Counted from the first letter of the stretch, positions 32,651 to 45,236 are shown. The stretch: DNA of 64,000 bases from Blastomussa wellsi (GCA_947652115.1 OX393568.1:8348675-8412674); one strand, 5' to 3'. Notes: a model not told the origin generated them from the letters alone. Numbers and translations are program-made.

Positions 32651-35600
32651 CAACAGAGATACAACCGGAAATGGAGCTTCCCTCATTCGTCGCGAAAAAC
32701 ACAAGCACCGGATGTCAGAGAAAGTCGAGTTTCGCGGACTTCACGTGAATGTACAAAAATATTACAGCATCATAAAACCTATTTATAATAAGTGACAGAG
32801 CGGTTGGAAAGGAGATCCCTCAACTTTTGTTGACGTATTATCTTACTTGCTCTGTCTCTCAGCCCCGAGACTAAAACTTAAAGATAAAAAAAAAATGAAA
32901 ACATAAATAATTTTACGTTTTTTAGCCCGGACCACACATCGACACACGAATTTATTCTTGCAATTTATTCTGATCGCGAGCAACATATTTCTCATTGTCT
33001 AAAATTGTCCATTGTAGAGTTTAGTCAATAGACTATATTGTGAAATATGCTCAAAACAGCACCGCCACTTATCGTGTGAGTTCCTACTTCCTTTCCATGA
33101 CGAGGATTTACGCAAAAGTGAAACTATGTGAGTACACCCACACTACTGCTAAGTGAAATTCAATTACAGTCTTTCTTGACGCCTTAATGTATAATATTCA
33201 TTCATTTATTTTTACAACGAAACTAAAAAGAAATCAGTGAGTTTTTTTGTAGAAAATTTGAACTTATTTATAAAATGTCTTCCACCTCAAGTACAAAAAT
33301 AGATTTTATTTACATGTATATTAACAAGGGTATAAAACTATTTAGATTTCAATAACGGAAGAAAAACATATCGAGTCTTAGGCTTTAATGGTAGATTTAA
33401 TGGTAGATTATGGCTCAGCTGTGAATGACTCACGACAATATTGAAATTAATTCCGGCGCCTATCAAGATTGGATAAAAACAAAAATATTTTTGCTGTTAG
33501 TTCCAACTAGCGTTATTTTTTTTTCTTTATCTATTTGTTATACACGGGGACACTGAGCGTAAATATAAGATTTTGTATTTGGGATTGTAACAATTACATA
33601 AAACAGTTCGAAGCATGTTAAAGAAATTAAAAAAAAAAAGACTTTACTTTTCCTCTAATGCAGTAATGTGTATTTTGTTTTAGTGGAGTTTGGGGCCGTT
33701 TCAAAGCGATTACAGCCCGCTTTACCATGAGATTTACTCAGTCCACTGTTTTCCTCTCTAGCTCCAGTGGACCTAAAATACGCTGGAATCGCTTTGAAGG
33801 ACTTGAAGCGGTCCCAAACGCCACGGAAACACAAGTAATACACCACCGAGTAAGTAGTTTCTTTAAATTTCCTTCTCATATTTCGAATTGTTTTGTATGA
33901 TCATTCACGTCCCCATACAAACTCTTATATTTACGATGTTACGTAATATTATGCCGGATGGCTTGGGCTATCTGTTACCAGACTCCTTTATACGCACGAG
34001 TTGCCGGCCGATAAGGTTTCTTTCTCATTCCAAGGTAAGTCAAAAACATACCTTACATTGCCGCAGATGCAAGTAAGCAAAACTTGCAAAGCCGGAAACT
34101 CACTTGAACTGTTATTAAAGGAAAACTTCCTCGACAGACAACCAGATACCCTGACCTTTGTCACTAAACAAAGTGTTTCAAAATCGTCACGTTCCTTGGT
34201 ATAAAACCTCGACGAAAAAAATTATTTATATTGTTGTAAATCAGAATAAAGAGAACTGTCGAAAGCTTTACCCAGGCCTTATAGTTTTGCTTTAAACACC
34301 TAATTAACAAGTTGTTGTACCGTTTACTTGCAGCGCTCATCATAACATCCGGTTACACACAATTGACTGTACAAATCAGCCATTTCACAACTTTATACGC
34401 GACTGTTCCAATTGAGTTACAAGGTCTGGGCATGTGATAGCGTGTTTCCAGGCCGAGTATCTGCGGCGGAAGAAAATAAAATGATAGTGATAATATACAG
34501 GGTGAATATCGGCAAAAGTGAACCAGACGTACTCCGGCAGCTGAAAGATAATCCTGCACAGATTCTAGCGTCGGGCCAGCTCACTTATGTTAAAACGTTG
34601 AAAAGTTTTACTAAACGCTAGCTACATCATCTTCGAGGTCTATATCGTTATTTTATAAATAGGTTTGTAAAATTTAACAATTAGTACAATTTGTTCAGTG
34701 ATTCACAGTTGTTAATAACGACCACTAACGACCACTAACTTCTCAAACTCGCTTAAGCTTAAGTCTGGTGAATTAAGAGCGAGTTTGCATGATTCTCATG
34801 TACTCACCGGGAGACGACTTGACTTATTAAAGTTCGAATGGTTGACACAACTGCAAAAATGATAAATAAAGCACGTATTCAAAACACAATTTTACGGAAC
34901 GTGCATTGGCACGCAGTTTGAACGCGGTCCAAAAACCAGAAGAAATCCGATACAGTGTAATACTGTCGTCTCGAGTCGTCCCTTTTTCTGTACGGCTTGG
35001 TAATTTGTCTTATATGTAGCCTTAACTTTTTCTTTCAGGGAAGGTCAAAGCTCATTTTTAGTGGACCCTTAAATTTTTGTCTTATCAAAAACCGTTGCAA
35101 GCTGTTTGAATTCTTGTTACATTAAGAGGTCTTTCAGAAAACTGATTCCTTATGTCACTAAATGAAGCGAAAAATTCGGAACAAAAAGCCCTATGAGTCT
35201 GACGCGTGTCGCCTGACCGAAGTCGTATTGAATTAAGTCACGTTTGAAGTCTTCGATAAATAGAACTTCCAAAGAAAAAGAGATGGGTCTACTTATTAGG
35301 GTGCACTGTCAAAAAAGAGCAACTTGAAAATGCTAAAACGAGGTTAAAGTTAATCCATGGCATATGACGCAAAACGGACTAACGTGGTCCTACGACATGA
35401 GTTCGCAAAACTAAAGGAAACAACTTCAACTTTAGTGAATTGACTAATGGTAACAGTCGACGACACGTGACGGAAACCATTGGGAATTTAGGATGATTGA
35501 CAACTGATGACGACAATGGGAATGGCTGACAATCAAAAGAGCTGAAAAACTTTCAAACGTGAGGCTAAAATATTTTAATCATTTAACTAAGTCTCCGAAT

Positions 35601-37176
35601 CTCAAATTTTCACAGCTTTCTGCCAAGAGAAAATATCTATCAACACACACACGTTTTTACATGTTCTTAGGCATGCGCTTAAAGTACGCCGTAAATAAAC
35701 AGGAATTAGTTGTCAATAATAAACGTTGACATTAACTAGGTTTCTTGAACCAACCGGTCAGTAAACTACAACATCGGTGTCTTTCAGGGGCAAAAATCAA
35801 CTACAGCCATGCCCCTCCCCACCCGTACCCCCCTCTCCAGCTCAGCTCCACTACGCCCCCTCCCCACCCCAAAGTGGGAAATGTTAGGCTCGACTGAGCA
35901 TATGCATTCTTCCAGGCCGGGTTTTCATTAGTCCAATTCAATATGGCAGACATATAAGCGTCCAAAGGGCCCCAAGAATAGTCTCCTCTGGCATACGCTT
36001 TCTTTTGGATCGTCACGCAAGGAAGATTGCGTGACAAGCCAAAAGAAAAGCTACCTCGAGCCAAGAGAACCGGCATAAAATCTGTCACGGATGACACATT
36101 TTGAAAAGTTTAGCCTAAATTTTTCAAATTTGTCAAGTACAATCCTTCCCAGTTTCTTCTCAGTTTATTCTTTAATACATCTTCGGCATATTAAATTCTT
36201 CCTTGGTGAACAATTGTTTAAAAGTTTCCTTAGATTGGAAGTCAATTTTTAACATTACCAAAGTTGATTTCAATCACGATGTCTGAGCCCCATTAAATTT
36301 CGCTTTGATACTATTCGGTGTGTCAAATTACTGTTTGCTTTGAGCCCTACAGACTGTAGGCTTTGCAGGCGTTTGTCTGATAATCTTTTATTTACAGCAA
36401 ATATTAAACACTGATGTAAAACAGTATTTTTAAGAACAAAATAGTTTATTTTTAACGTCAATACGTCATAACCACTTCTGAGTACTTGTGTGACGTCACA
36501 TATTGATCTTAGTTCTTTTGTTTCCCCCAAGGACTTGACGTCAAACATTATATCATGCAAATGCAGATTGCTAGCTTTTCCTTTCTTTTACTTGGAACAA
36601 AGAAGCCACTGTAAGATTTGTGCAAGGCTTCAAATTCTGCTGACGACTGAAAAGTCATCTCTCGATTGTCAGGGTCGGCCCGTGTTTTGGTAATACGGTA
36701 TACAGGGGCATTTAAATTGGGTATATGGTACTTTTGCACTGAAGTATGGGGTATATGTTATATTCTGGTGGAATACTCAGATGTTAGATGTTAAGTTGAA
36801 ATCTCAAAATCTGTTTCATTTTAATTTTCTTAACCTAGAGCATGTACCTTCTCTTTCTCTCTCAATTTTGGGTGTATCGGGTCCCTGCTCTGTTGTCCGG
36901 GCTGATGTAAAAAGGCAGTTTCAAATTCAGGGAAACCTCAAAATGATAGCTTTCTAAGGCAAAAAGTGGCTGAGATTAAATTATGGATTAGCTGTTGATC
37001 AGCTTCAAATTTTTATTGCCTGAAGAGCAGAAGAGAGATTGAGACTGCGACTATAAAAGAGATTGGATTTGTTGATGTGTCTGTTGTCAAGTCTCGGAAT
37101 GAACTATAGACGAATTGTTGGTCAAGTTTTAGGTGATTATCAGGTGTTTACAAGCGTTAGCCCTTCGGAGCACAGC

Positions 37177-37216
37177 GTAACCTGCGATCAGGCGTTCTCG
37201 CGTGATCGCAGGTTAC
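37177..37216. repeat. Hairpin, 14-bp perfect arms
   Basis: GTAACCTGCGATCA (37177-37190) and TGATCGCAGGTTAC (37203-37216) are exact reverse complements around a 12-nt loop. Just before it, GCGTTAGCCCTTCGGAGC (37154-37171) resembles part of the Penelope terminal repeats at 48.6 and 53.0 kb. Confidence 0.85.
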
Positions 37217-37235
37217 ACATAGCGCCATTAGCTAC

Positions 37236-37298
37236 GCACTTCGAATGCACTGGTTGATAACAGACTATATAGTCCGTTATCAACTGCAATCGAAGTGC
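37236..37298. repeat. 63-bp foldback palindrome
   Basis: Core 37253-37284: GTTGATAACAGACTAT followed by ATAGTCCGTTATCAAC, a palindrome with one mismatched pair. Outer arms GCACTTCGA...TCGAAGTGC extend it to 63 bp. Confidence 0.85.
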
Positions 37299-39074
37299 AA
37301 CAAGTGCCGCCAACGCAGCACAGGGCTGAGGACGACCTTTTGAAACTAAGGTTTGCCTCTTTTGTACTGGGGTTGTCAACGATCAAATATATCTCATTGA
37401 AATGTCCGGCAAAACGGTCGGTTCACAGTGAGTTTTTGAGCGGAACTCGAGTGAATCTCCTTCCGGCGGACACGAATTAGAGAACGCAGTAATCAAATTC
37501 TAAGAAACCAGCGGACAACTTGGCTGGGAAGTGTAGAATAGATAATTTTATTCACTAGCCGAATAATTTTCAAAATTACCATAAAGCATTTTAGTCGAAT
37601 AATTAAATAATTATTTGGGGATATGAAACAACTGTGGTCAGCACTTCCGTCTGGGTAAACGATCCGGAACCCTCTTAAAAATAGTCGCTTATAATTATTT
37701 TTAGAAACTCTTTTCACTTTCTATGAAGTTTGTGTAAGAAACCTTACCTATTCTCGTTAACTCAGACCTTTACCTGATTTGGAAATGAACATTTTCGTCA
37801 TATTATTAATCGGGAAAAAATAGCCGGTCTGATAACCGCTTCGGGTGTGAAACTGGAGAAAAACTATCAACTTCAAATCAGGATCGAGAATAATTAAATA
37901 AAGGCAAGCGTAGTACGTTTTGGGAAGTTGTCGAAAATGTCGTATCCAAGCTCACTTTAATTTCGCGATTTTACCAAAATTACAAGTTTGGAAATTTTCT
38001 TGATAATGTGTTGGACAAAAAAAGATATTTCTTGAAGCACGATAAAACGAAATCACTAAAAAACAGCAACAACAACGAAACAGTAGCCGTTTATATTTTT
38101 AATATACTCTTTTTATAGAAGCTTTTTTGAGAACGTCGAGGCTAAGAAAGCAAAGTTTAAGTGCTCAAGGCTGAAGAATCTTATAATTATACGGGACACA
38201 ATGGTAGTCACTTTATTTTCGCGTCATCATATGTTAGCGAATTTCATGTAATAATGTATAACCGATAACTGTACCAATTCAACTAGAAAAGCGAGCGCGG
38301 GTGAAGACCGCTATGGACGCGCTCTGTCTCCGTGAACAGGAGACGATGGTTGAGTCACAGAGCAGTTTCGTTGGAAACATCATTAATTTTATGTTTCAAG
38401 GGGCTAAAAACTGCCCCAAGCCAAAAATTTGGGTCGCCATGGCGACACCGACCTTATCCACACAGGTCATCCTCAGGGAAGGCAACTCGCAAAGGAACGA
38501 ACTTTAAAACCTATCTTCTCGCAGTACTTGTGGGACACGAAAATGAAGGAAATTCAATAACCAGCTAAAAGAATCATTAAATTGAACATCAGAATTACAC
38601 GAAAATGTTTAAAATAAAGAACTACGTCAAAGGAATAAAAGTAGCGTGTAAATTACGTACAGAAAAGAGAAATCGGGTTTTCTATTAGAGCTACGCATGC
38701 GCAACGCCACCATCTCGTCCCGGGAGGCCGCGCTACTTATTTCCATTCGATTTTCAAATGTTTGAACATTTCAGATATAATAAGTGCAGGGTGCATTTCT
38801 TTTCCGCATGAAATAATTAACGAAAAAAGTCCTTAGATACAAATTAATATAAACGTCCAACGCTTCAAACGCAACTGGGCTTCTTTGTTGGTTATTTCCG
38901 CAGGATTGAATGTCCCTGAATGACCACTGCCATACGTAAATATAATTTTTCGTTTTAGGTATTTAAGACGACGAAATGTTGAAAACTGAAAAGAAACGCT
39001 GTTCCACAAAACCTTTGATAAAACTCTTCAATGACACCTTGGACGTTATATAGACTACGAGCAGTCCTTTTTTT

Positions 39075-39135
39075 CTTAGTCCGCCGAGTGCGAAGCGAAA
39101 AAAATGTCCGCGCGAAACCTCGAAGACGCGCTCAC
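39075..39135. repeat. Fragment of the 46.9-kb foldback element
   Basis: TTAGTCCGCCGAGTGCGAAG CGAAAAAAATGTCCGCGCGA region matches one arm of the element at 46897-47260 (AGTCCGTCGAGTGCGAAGCG...ATGGCCGCACGAAACC). Confidence 0.7.
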
Positions 39136-39304
39136 AAACAAAATGTGCTTTGTTTTCAGTAATTTTGTTTCTTATTTTACTTTTTCATTCAGGACTTTCT
39201 TTGATTTTTTTATTCTTTGTTATATATATCATTTTCACCGTAAATAAAGTTGTAGCTTTTATATTAAATTATTATTGCCTGATCTGATCTTATCTTATCT
39301 TATG

Positions 39305-39360
39305 TATTTTACCATGTTTAAATAAAGATGTGTGTGTGTGTGTGTGTGGGGGGGGGGGGG
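39305..39360. repeat. (TG)n followed by poly-G microsatellite
   Basis: ATGTGTGTGTGTGTGTGTGT then a G run of about 13. Confidence 0.9.
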
Positions 39361-40130
39361 TTCTAAAGACCCCAGCCCCTCGCGCAGAAGACCCCAGCCC
39401 CTCCCCCTGTGCGATCCCTGCGAGGAGGCATTTATTGAAGGTTGAGCGTATATTTCCTTACAGTGCATATAAACAGTACGTATACCAGGAAGAATCTCGA
39501 TTTTCCTTAGCAGGGCTGAACGGGCTAATCGGGAAATGTCTGAACGCCCGAACGGAGTAATCGGTAATGATGACGTTTTATCACTAAGGGACGGACCATT
39601 AGAAAAGTGATGGGAGGCGGCGGGGAATACAAAGAAAAATTCATGCAAGGCTAGATGATCGTGACTGAAAAAAAATTCGTGCAAGGAAGGAGTGTAGAAA
39701 CAGAAAATCCTGCCGAGTGAATTGCACTGTCGCGCTGACAAACTGTACCCGACTGAAGGAACATTGGACAGCCACTTTCCCTGATTTTGGGTAAAGGAAA
39801 GAAGCTTAAGAAGCGCTCTTCTCAAATTATGGTTGCACATGGTTGCATGACCTTTCCAGGGATCAAGGGATATAAGGCTATAAGTACATGGGTTTATCTG
39901 CGAATGGTAAGTTGCGGAGATTGATGACTTCACATTGTTCATACAGAAATCGGTCCACGAAGTAAACGACCTTTTCCCTTCACAAACTACTGTTTATTGA
40001 AGATGGAAGTTTATAATTGTGCACGGTGAATTAGTTCTTATTTATTATTGATTAAATACTGAAAGTGAGAGAGGATCATCGCAGTGAATTTCCAATTTAA
40101 GCAACTGGAATAAAGAAGCCTGAAAAGTCA

Positions 40131-40190
40131 GGGCTTCAACGGGATTCGAACCCATGACCTCCGATGCTCTATCAACTGAGCTATGAAGCC
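40131..40190 (-). mobile_element. tRNA-like SINE head with deleted anticodon arm
   Basis: On the minus strand GGCTTCATAGCTCAGTTGAT begins an acceptor stem and D-arm (box A), and GGGTTCGAATCCC is a perfect T-arm/box B; GGCTTC pairs with GAAGCC. Only about 60 nt separate the stem ends and the anticodon arm is largely missing, so it is not a functional tRNA. A CTGACTTTTCAGGC tail continues to about 40115. Most likely a SINE promoter remnant. Confidence 0.75.
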
Positions 40191-40202
40191 ACACATTGGG
40201 AG

Positions 40203-40231
40203 CAGCTCAGTTTGTAGAGCATCGCACAGTG
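40203..40231 (+). mobile_element. Second tRNA-like D-arm fragment, opposite orientation
   Basis: CAGCTCAGTTTGTAGAGCAT CGCACAGTG is a box-A-like D-arm on the plus strand, 13 bp from the minus-strand tRNA-like head. No T-arm follows. Confidence 0.5.
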
Positions 40232-40639
40232 ATTGTTAGTTTGTTCTTGTCTAGTTTTTACTATTGCGCACTAATTGTTAGAAAAAAAGGGATATTTGCT
40301 TGGAAAAAAATTCGTGCAGAGGGTTTCACTCGAAAAAAATCCTGCATAAGCATTGAGCGAAAAAAAATTCCTGCAATCCAAAATCCCCCACCCCCCCCCC
40401 CCCCCCCTCCATCACTTTTCTAATGGTCCGTCCCTAAAAGATAAACGTCCGGAAGTATGAAATGGGTAATATGACGTGAAATAATATATAGATTTAGCCA
40501 AGCCTAAAAGCGGAGCTCCGTATTTTTGCTGGTTCTTAATAATTTCTCTAAAATAAATAAGAATAATTAAAAACGTCAACTCCAGTTGCAGAGTTTCCAC
40601 TGAAAATGACCATAAAAAAATTAAAAAATGCTGCCAGAA

Positions 40640-41290
40640 GAAAAAAAATTGGACCTGAGCCCGCGATCAATGAAAAAACCAATGCCTGGTTAGCGGTCAA
40701 CTTCAAAAAACACGTTACCTCGATGAGTTCTAAATCTGAGCCCGCGATCTGTTAAGTGACACTGATCAGCGGATACCTCAATTTGATTTCACAGGCATGG
40801 CTACCCCAAAGGCCGCCATTTTGTGCGACTTCGTCGTCGTCGTCGTCGTGGTAGGGCGCACGCGCCCGCGATCCATGCCACTGGCCATGTCGACCATGAA
40901 AACTTGAATGCATGGTTCTCCTATTTCTATGCATGCACGATTGTCCTTCTCTTATGGTTATCGGGCTCCGCTTTGCGGCCCGAAGGGTCGCTGGAGCTTC
41001 GCTATGACGTGAAACATGAAATGCCCGGTGGGAGTATGGGAATAACCGGAGCTAGCGTGAGTATTTTTGAGTCACACATCGAGCGACTTCAAGCGGTTCG
41101 TTTACTTCAGCTATAGCGGTTATGTTTGCATACTAAATTGTAACTGTCTATATACCCCGTGGGCTGCGTTGCGGTAAAATGTACAGTCGCCATCTTTTTT
41201 CCTACGGTGGATTGAGACAACCTCGTTCCCAGGGTCCTCTCCTTCCCGTCCCCTGGAGCACGCTCCAGGGGGATAGATAATTTGTAACTG
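40640..41290. other. Non-coding spacer with short repeats
   Basis: CTGAGCCCGCGATC occurs twice (about 40656 and 40737); a (CGT)n tract lies at 40830-40850; CCTGGAGC/GCTCCAGG forms a hairpin at 41259-41275. No gene seen. Confidence 0.5.
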
Positions 41291-41704
41291 ACACTTGTAA
41301 GTGGACCGATGGGTCAATGAAGTCAACACGTCGGTTAACAAGGTTCGGATTTTCAGGATTTATTGAATGTAATTATATATATTCTGAAGCTGCAAATAAT
41401 GTATTCACAAACATTACTTTCGAATTCTTCCCGTGCAAAAATGACATATCCGGCAATAATACAAAATACTCACATTTGTCCGGCCTTGTAAACAACACAG
41501 AGAGTTTCAAACTCACAAAACATTGAAATATCCTTAGACAAATCCTTGAAAAAACCTTAATGAAACCATGCATTAACATTCATTTACTTTCTCCTGGCGC
41601 GACACAGAAAACGTGTTATTGCATAAGAATCAGACAGTCCATGCGGCCTTGCGGCCCTGAGTCAAGTTTAGGGTACAGTCCGTTGCGGTTTATGTAACGC
41701 AACA
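41290..41704 (-). repeat. 3' LTR of the BEL/Pao element (inner end certain, outer end approximate)
   Basis: The polypurine tract GCGGGGGGGGGA (41705-41716 region, minus strand) is followed at 41704 by TGTTGCGTTACATAA, a TGTT start usual for BEL LTRs. An AATAAA hexamer on the minus strand near 41362-41368 would be its polyadenylation signal. Without a 5' LTR to compare, the outer end is a guess. Confidence 0.6.
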
Positions 41705-41733
41705 TCCCCCCCCCGCAATGGGGAATTCCCATT

Positions 41734-43152
41734 CTAATCATCATAGCCTTCAGCAGGATAAATCACGCAAATCTTGGTGATGGGGCGCATGTATGTTCCT
41801 GCCTCAGTTTTGACTTGAACGTTTCGTACTAAACCATCTTCTCCTGGATACACTTGGAGAATTCTGCCCGCGCTCCACTTTCCACGAACTGCGTTGGAAT
41901 CTGCCATAATGACGAAGTCGTTAACTGCTGCGTTTCTCCTCTCGGAGTTCCATTTGTTTCTAGGTACAAAATTTGGCAAGACATCTATCGACCATTTCTT
42001 CCAAAAGGAATCCACGATTTTCTGGCAGAATTCAAACCGGTGGCGGGGATTTTCCGTATGACGAAATGGGCCTTGAGGAACTGTGTTGGAGGCTCCCCCT
42101 AACAGGATGTCGTTTGGGCAGAGGTATGTACCATCATCTGGATCATTTGGAAGCCTGCCAATGGGTCGCTGATTGACCACGTTTGCTACATTGCGAAGAC
42201 AGGTGTAGAGCTCAAATGGGGTAAGTATAGTGTCTCCGATGGCTTTCTTGAGTGCTTTCTTTACGGTTTTCACTATAGCCTCTGAACATCCGTTCTGGTG
42301 TGGCGCCTCGGGTGTGGTGAATTGCCACTTCATACCTCGGTCGGCACAGAATTCTTTGAGCACGTTGTTATTCCATCCTTCTATCGTCAAGCGCAATTCA
42401 TGCTCCGCTCCTACCATTTGTGAACCATTGTCGAAGATTAGAACTTTCGTATACAGGAAAGGAGGGGTGTAACGCTGTAGGCGGCAACTGGGTAAATTTG
42501 CCATTAGCTGAGTCTCCACTTTTGCTTCCACCTCTCTACAGAAGGCACATCGGTGCTTAATAATCTTGGCAAGATTGGTTCCTATGATTATCCAGTACTT
42601 TCTTCTGGCCTTTACAGTTGTTGCGGCTACGCCTGGGTGACCTGCTCTGTGTGCATCGCGGGTGATGAGCATGGAAATCCAGTGGTCATGGGGCAAAAGC
42701 GCCGGACTTTTCCCATCATAGGACAACAGATTAGGATCGACGCGACCACCAACTCTTATGATGCCTTTGTCATCCATGAATAGACTAAGCGTCTTGAAGT
42801 CTCCTTTCTCCAGTCTGTCTGAAAGGCCAGTTTGTGCTTTCTTTGTCCAGTATTCTTCTGCGTTCTGAATCTCTTCTGCCCTTAGTGGACCAACTTGCAC
42901 TTGATTGTCATTACTTTGCTGGTTTGATTTGAGGCGGAAGTTGCGGCAAAATCGATAAACATAGGCCGTCACTCTGAGCAGTCGTCTCCATGTTGAGAAC
43001 TTTCGCAATCCATAACGGTTTGGCAAACAACAGAGGCACATGTGATTTGGACCTTTCTTCGTTCTCTGTTTACTTCTGTCACATCGGGTACACCTTGCTC
43101 CACGGGCCAGTGATCCTCTGGAAGCTGTAGAAACTTTGGGCCAGTAATCCAT
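41734..43152 (-). pseudogene. BEL/Pao integrase region with internal deletion, plus DUF5641-like C-terminus
   Basis: 472 codons. Seen: HRAGHPGVAATTVKARRKYW with following CAFC, an H2C2 zinc finger; then PPFLYTKV joined directly to LIFDNGSQMVGAE; APHQNGCSEAIVKTVKKALK; LNVV-type NVVNQRPIGR; and a C-terminal NDFVIMADSNAVRGKWSAGR. The last matches DUF5641. In intact elements about 60 residues lie between PPF..TKV and DNG, including the first catalytic aspartate of the DD(E) triad; they are missing without a frame change, so integration activity must be lost. Confidence 0.9.
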
Positions 43153-43685
43153 CTTCCATTTACTTCAGTGGCTGCAATTCCCTTGGTTAAATCATCGGCG
43201 ACATTTAGCTCAGTAGGGCAATGGGACCAATCGTCAGGTGAAGAATTCGATTGGATTTCAACAACTCGGCAAGACACGAACGGCTTGAAACTACGTGTTT
43301 CTCCTTTAATCCAGGCCAGGGCGACGCGGCTGTCTGATAGATAGCGCACTCTTTCAAAGTTGAACCTTGATTCTTGCAAGATGGACTTTCCCAGACGGCT
43401 TGCGAGCACAGCTGCTTGCAGTTCGAGACGGGAGATGGGTAGTTCCTTCAGAGGAGCCACTCTACTTTTCGCAGCAACAAATCGCGTTGCAAAATGCCCA
43501 TCGTTCAGTTTCCATTTCATATAGGCACATGCACCAAACGCTAGCCTTGAAGCATCACAGACGACAACCAAGGCGGGGTCAAAAGTTGCATTGGGCGGAG
43601 TAAGACAGCGTTCAAACTTCCCATTGTTAAGGGCAATCATTTCTTCAAACAGAGCCATCCATTTGCGTCTTACTTTTGGTGGCAC
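42969..43685 (-). pseudogene. BEL/Pao RNase H-like / A17 region
   Basis: VVVCDASRLAFGACAYMKW, then LKELPISRLELQAAVLASRL, YLSDSRVALAWIKGETR and HCPTELNVADDLTKG: the conserved series after BEL/Pao reverse transcriptases, with D, E and D at the positions expected of RNase H. Separated from the RT frame by a frameshift and a stop near 43714, and shifted relative to the integrase frame which overlaps it. Confidence 0.9.
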
Positions 43686-43803
43686 TTCGTCGTCCCAGCC
43701 CAGATCAAGCTGTCAGAGCTCTTGCATGGCGATTTTCGATTTGATGAGAACAGCTGCACCCGCTCCAATTGGATCGAAGATCCCTGCCAACTTCCTGAGA
43801 ATT

Positions 43804-44973
43804 TTACGTTTTTGTTAGCCTTACAGTGACGAAGATTTCAGGGTACTTTGCACTCGCCAAGTCGATTTTGATTTTGAACGAGAACTTGTCTTCACTGGGA
43901 AGCCAGACAGTTCCTAGAACTTTCTCCGTATTACTTTCACCTCCAAGCAAGACTTCTTCTGGACGTTCCTTACAATCCAATGCTGCATTTGATATCCACT
44001 TTTTAACCTTAAATCCACCATCCTCAAGTACCTCATCGACATCCGAGATAAGCGTTTTAGCTTCATTTGAATTGCTAGCAGAGTCACATATGTCGTCTAC
44101 ATAAGCATTATTAATGATGGCTTCGGCTGCCTTTGGTTTAACATCTTGCTTCAATTTGGCTGTCTTGTGCATTACTGTGATAGCCATCGTTGGCGCTGGG
44201 CGGTCTCCAAATGTGAGAACAGTCTTAACATAAGTGTCCGGTTCACGTTCCGTTTCAAAATTACGCCATAAAAATCTGTGGACATGCTGATCCACTGGAG
44301 GGATGGCAACCATGTGGTACATTTTTGTAATGTCACCACAAACAGGAACTGCATTCTCACGAAATCTAAGCACAACACCAAACAGGTTGTTCAGTAGATC
44401 TGGTCCTTTGTACCCGCAGTCATTCAGGAGGTGTCCTTTAAATGACGCGGAGCTGTTGAATACGATTCTGATCGGCGTAATCTTGTTTTCTGGACACATA
44501 ACAGCATGGTGGGCGACATAATGAACTGGTCCTTTCCATTCTTTCTTCTCTTGCTCCGTTAGCTTTCTTGAAATTTCCTCCATTTCCTTAATCTGCATGT
44601 CGTAGCTGCTTGCATGATCTAGCTGTTTCATGAGACGTCGTCCGGTGGACTCAAGCTTCTTAAGAACTTGCACATAATTATCAGGTAAAGTACGTGGGCC
44701 CCTTTTCCACGGGTACTTCATTATTATCCACTTGTTGCCTTGCAATTCACATGAATCTTCCATCAGTTTCAGTTTGGCGCGCTCCTGCTGGGACATCTCG
44801 GCAGCTTCACACGTGCATGGAGACACAGACACGCCCATCGATTCCGTTTTCCAAAAGTCTGTAAGATCAATTGGCTCAGCTATGCGAACATGAAGGACTT
44901 GTTTAGCTTCCGGCAGAGCATCGTCTGAATTTGATCCGAAAATGACCCAGCCCAAGGGACTCCTTCGAGCCAC
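43804..44973 (-). pseudogene. BEL/Pao reverse transcriptase
   Basis: PIRIVFNSSASFKGHLLND, then GDITKMYHMVAIPPVDQH (palm motif A) and NNAYVDDICDS (catalytic YVDD, 44093-44104). The catalytic residues are kept; the break from the downstream frame near 43806 and from the protease frame near 44973 prevents a normal polyprotein. Confidence 0.93.
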
Positions 44974-45236
44974 GAGACATCCTTTACTTTGGTTTCCCCT
45001 ACGTGAAACCGAGGGTAGTTGATTCCAATTAACAGATCAATGGGACCGGCCTTTAGATGAAGCTTGTCTGTAGGTATTTCGAAGACTCTTGATATGTGAT
45101 TCATATCTACTCCTGCTGGCTCTTCTGATATCTGGGGAATGCCTACAGCTTGAATTGTTTGGATCATCTTCCCGCTATCCGCATACAATGGTACCTTGTA
45201 CAACTTCGAGTCAAGCTCTTCCTCAACTCCACCCAC
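44880..45236 (-). pseudogene. BEL/Pao protease, C-terminal part
   Basis: LHLKAGPIDLLIGINYPRFH is the (D)ILIGxDY motif of the DUF1758 aspartic protease of BEL/Pao elements. It overlaps the RT frame by about 90 bp in a different frame. Confidence 0.8.

Larger units (their letters stand above)
32651..39070. other. Intergenic sequence without recognisable genes
   Basis: No coding homology, tRNA or rRNA seen on either strand. ORFs are all under about 100 codons, without known motifs. The only clear structures are palindromes at 37177-37298. Confidence 0.55.
39584..40438. mobile_element. Element with ~35-bp terminal inverted repeats
   Basis: TAGGGACGGACCATTAGAAA AGTGATGG-type left end (from about 39586) is repeated in reverse complement at the right end (to about 40436). 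Next to the ends, AAAAAAATTCGTGCA / GAAAAAAAATTCCTGCA units occur several times. No transposase. The interior holds tRNA-like SINE fragments, so it has itself been a target for insertion. Confidence 0.75.

Noticed and set aside
33655..33879. Minus ORF containing a FKAIPAYFRSTGAREE-like string.
   Set aside because: It lies in imperfect foldback sequence (AAAGCGATTAC...AATCGCTTT) and looks like repeat-derived coding noise.
35801..36097. 98-codon minus ORF.
   Set aside because: Gly/Trp-rich start comes from GC-rich simple sequence, no domain, probably chance or repeat.
40131..40190. Functional tRNA gene.
   Set aside because: Too short (60 nt between stem ends) with no anticodon arm; better explained as a SINE remnant.
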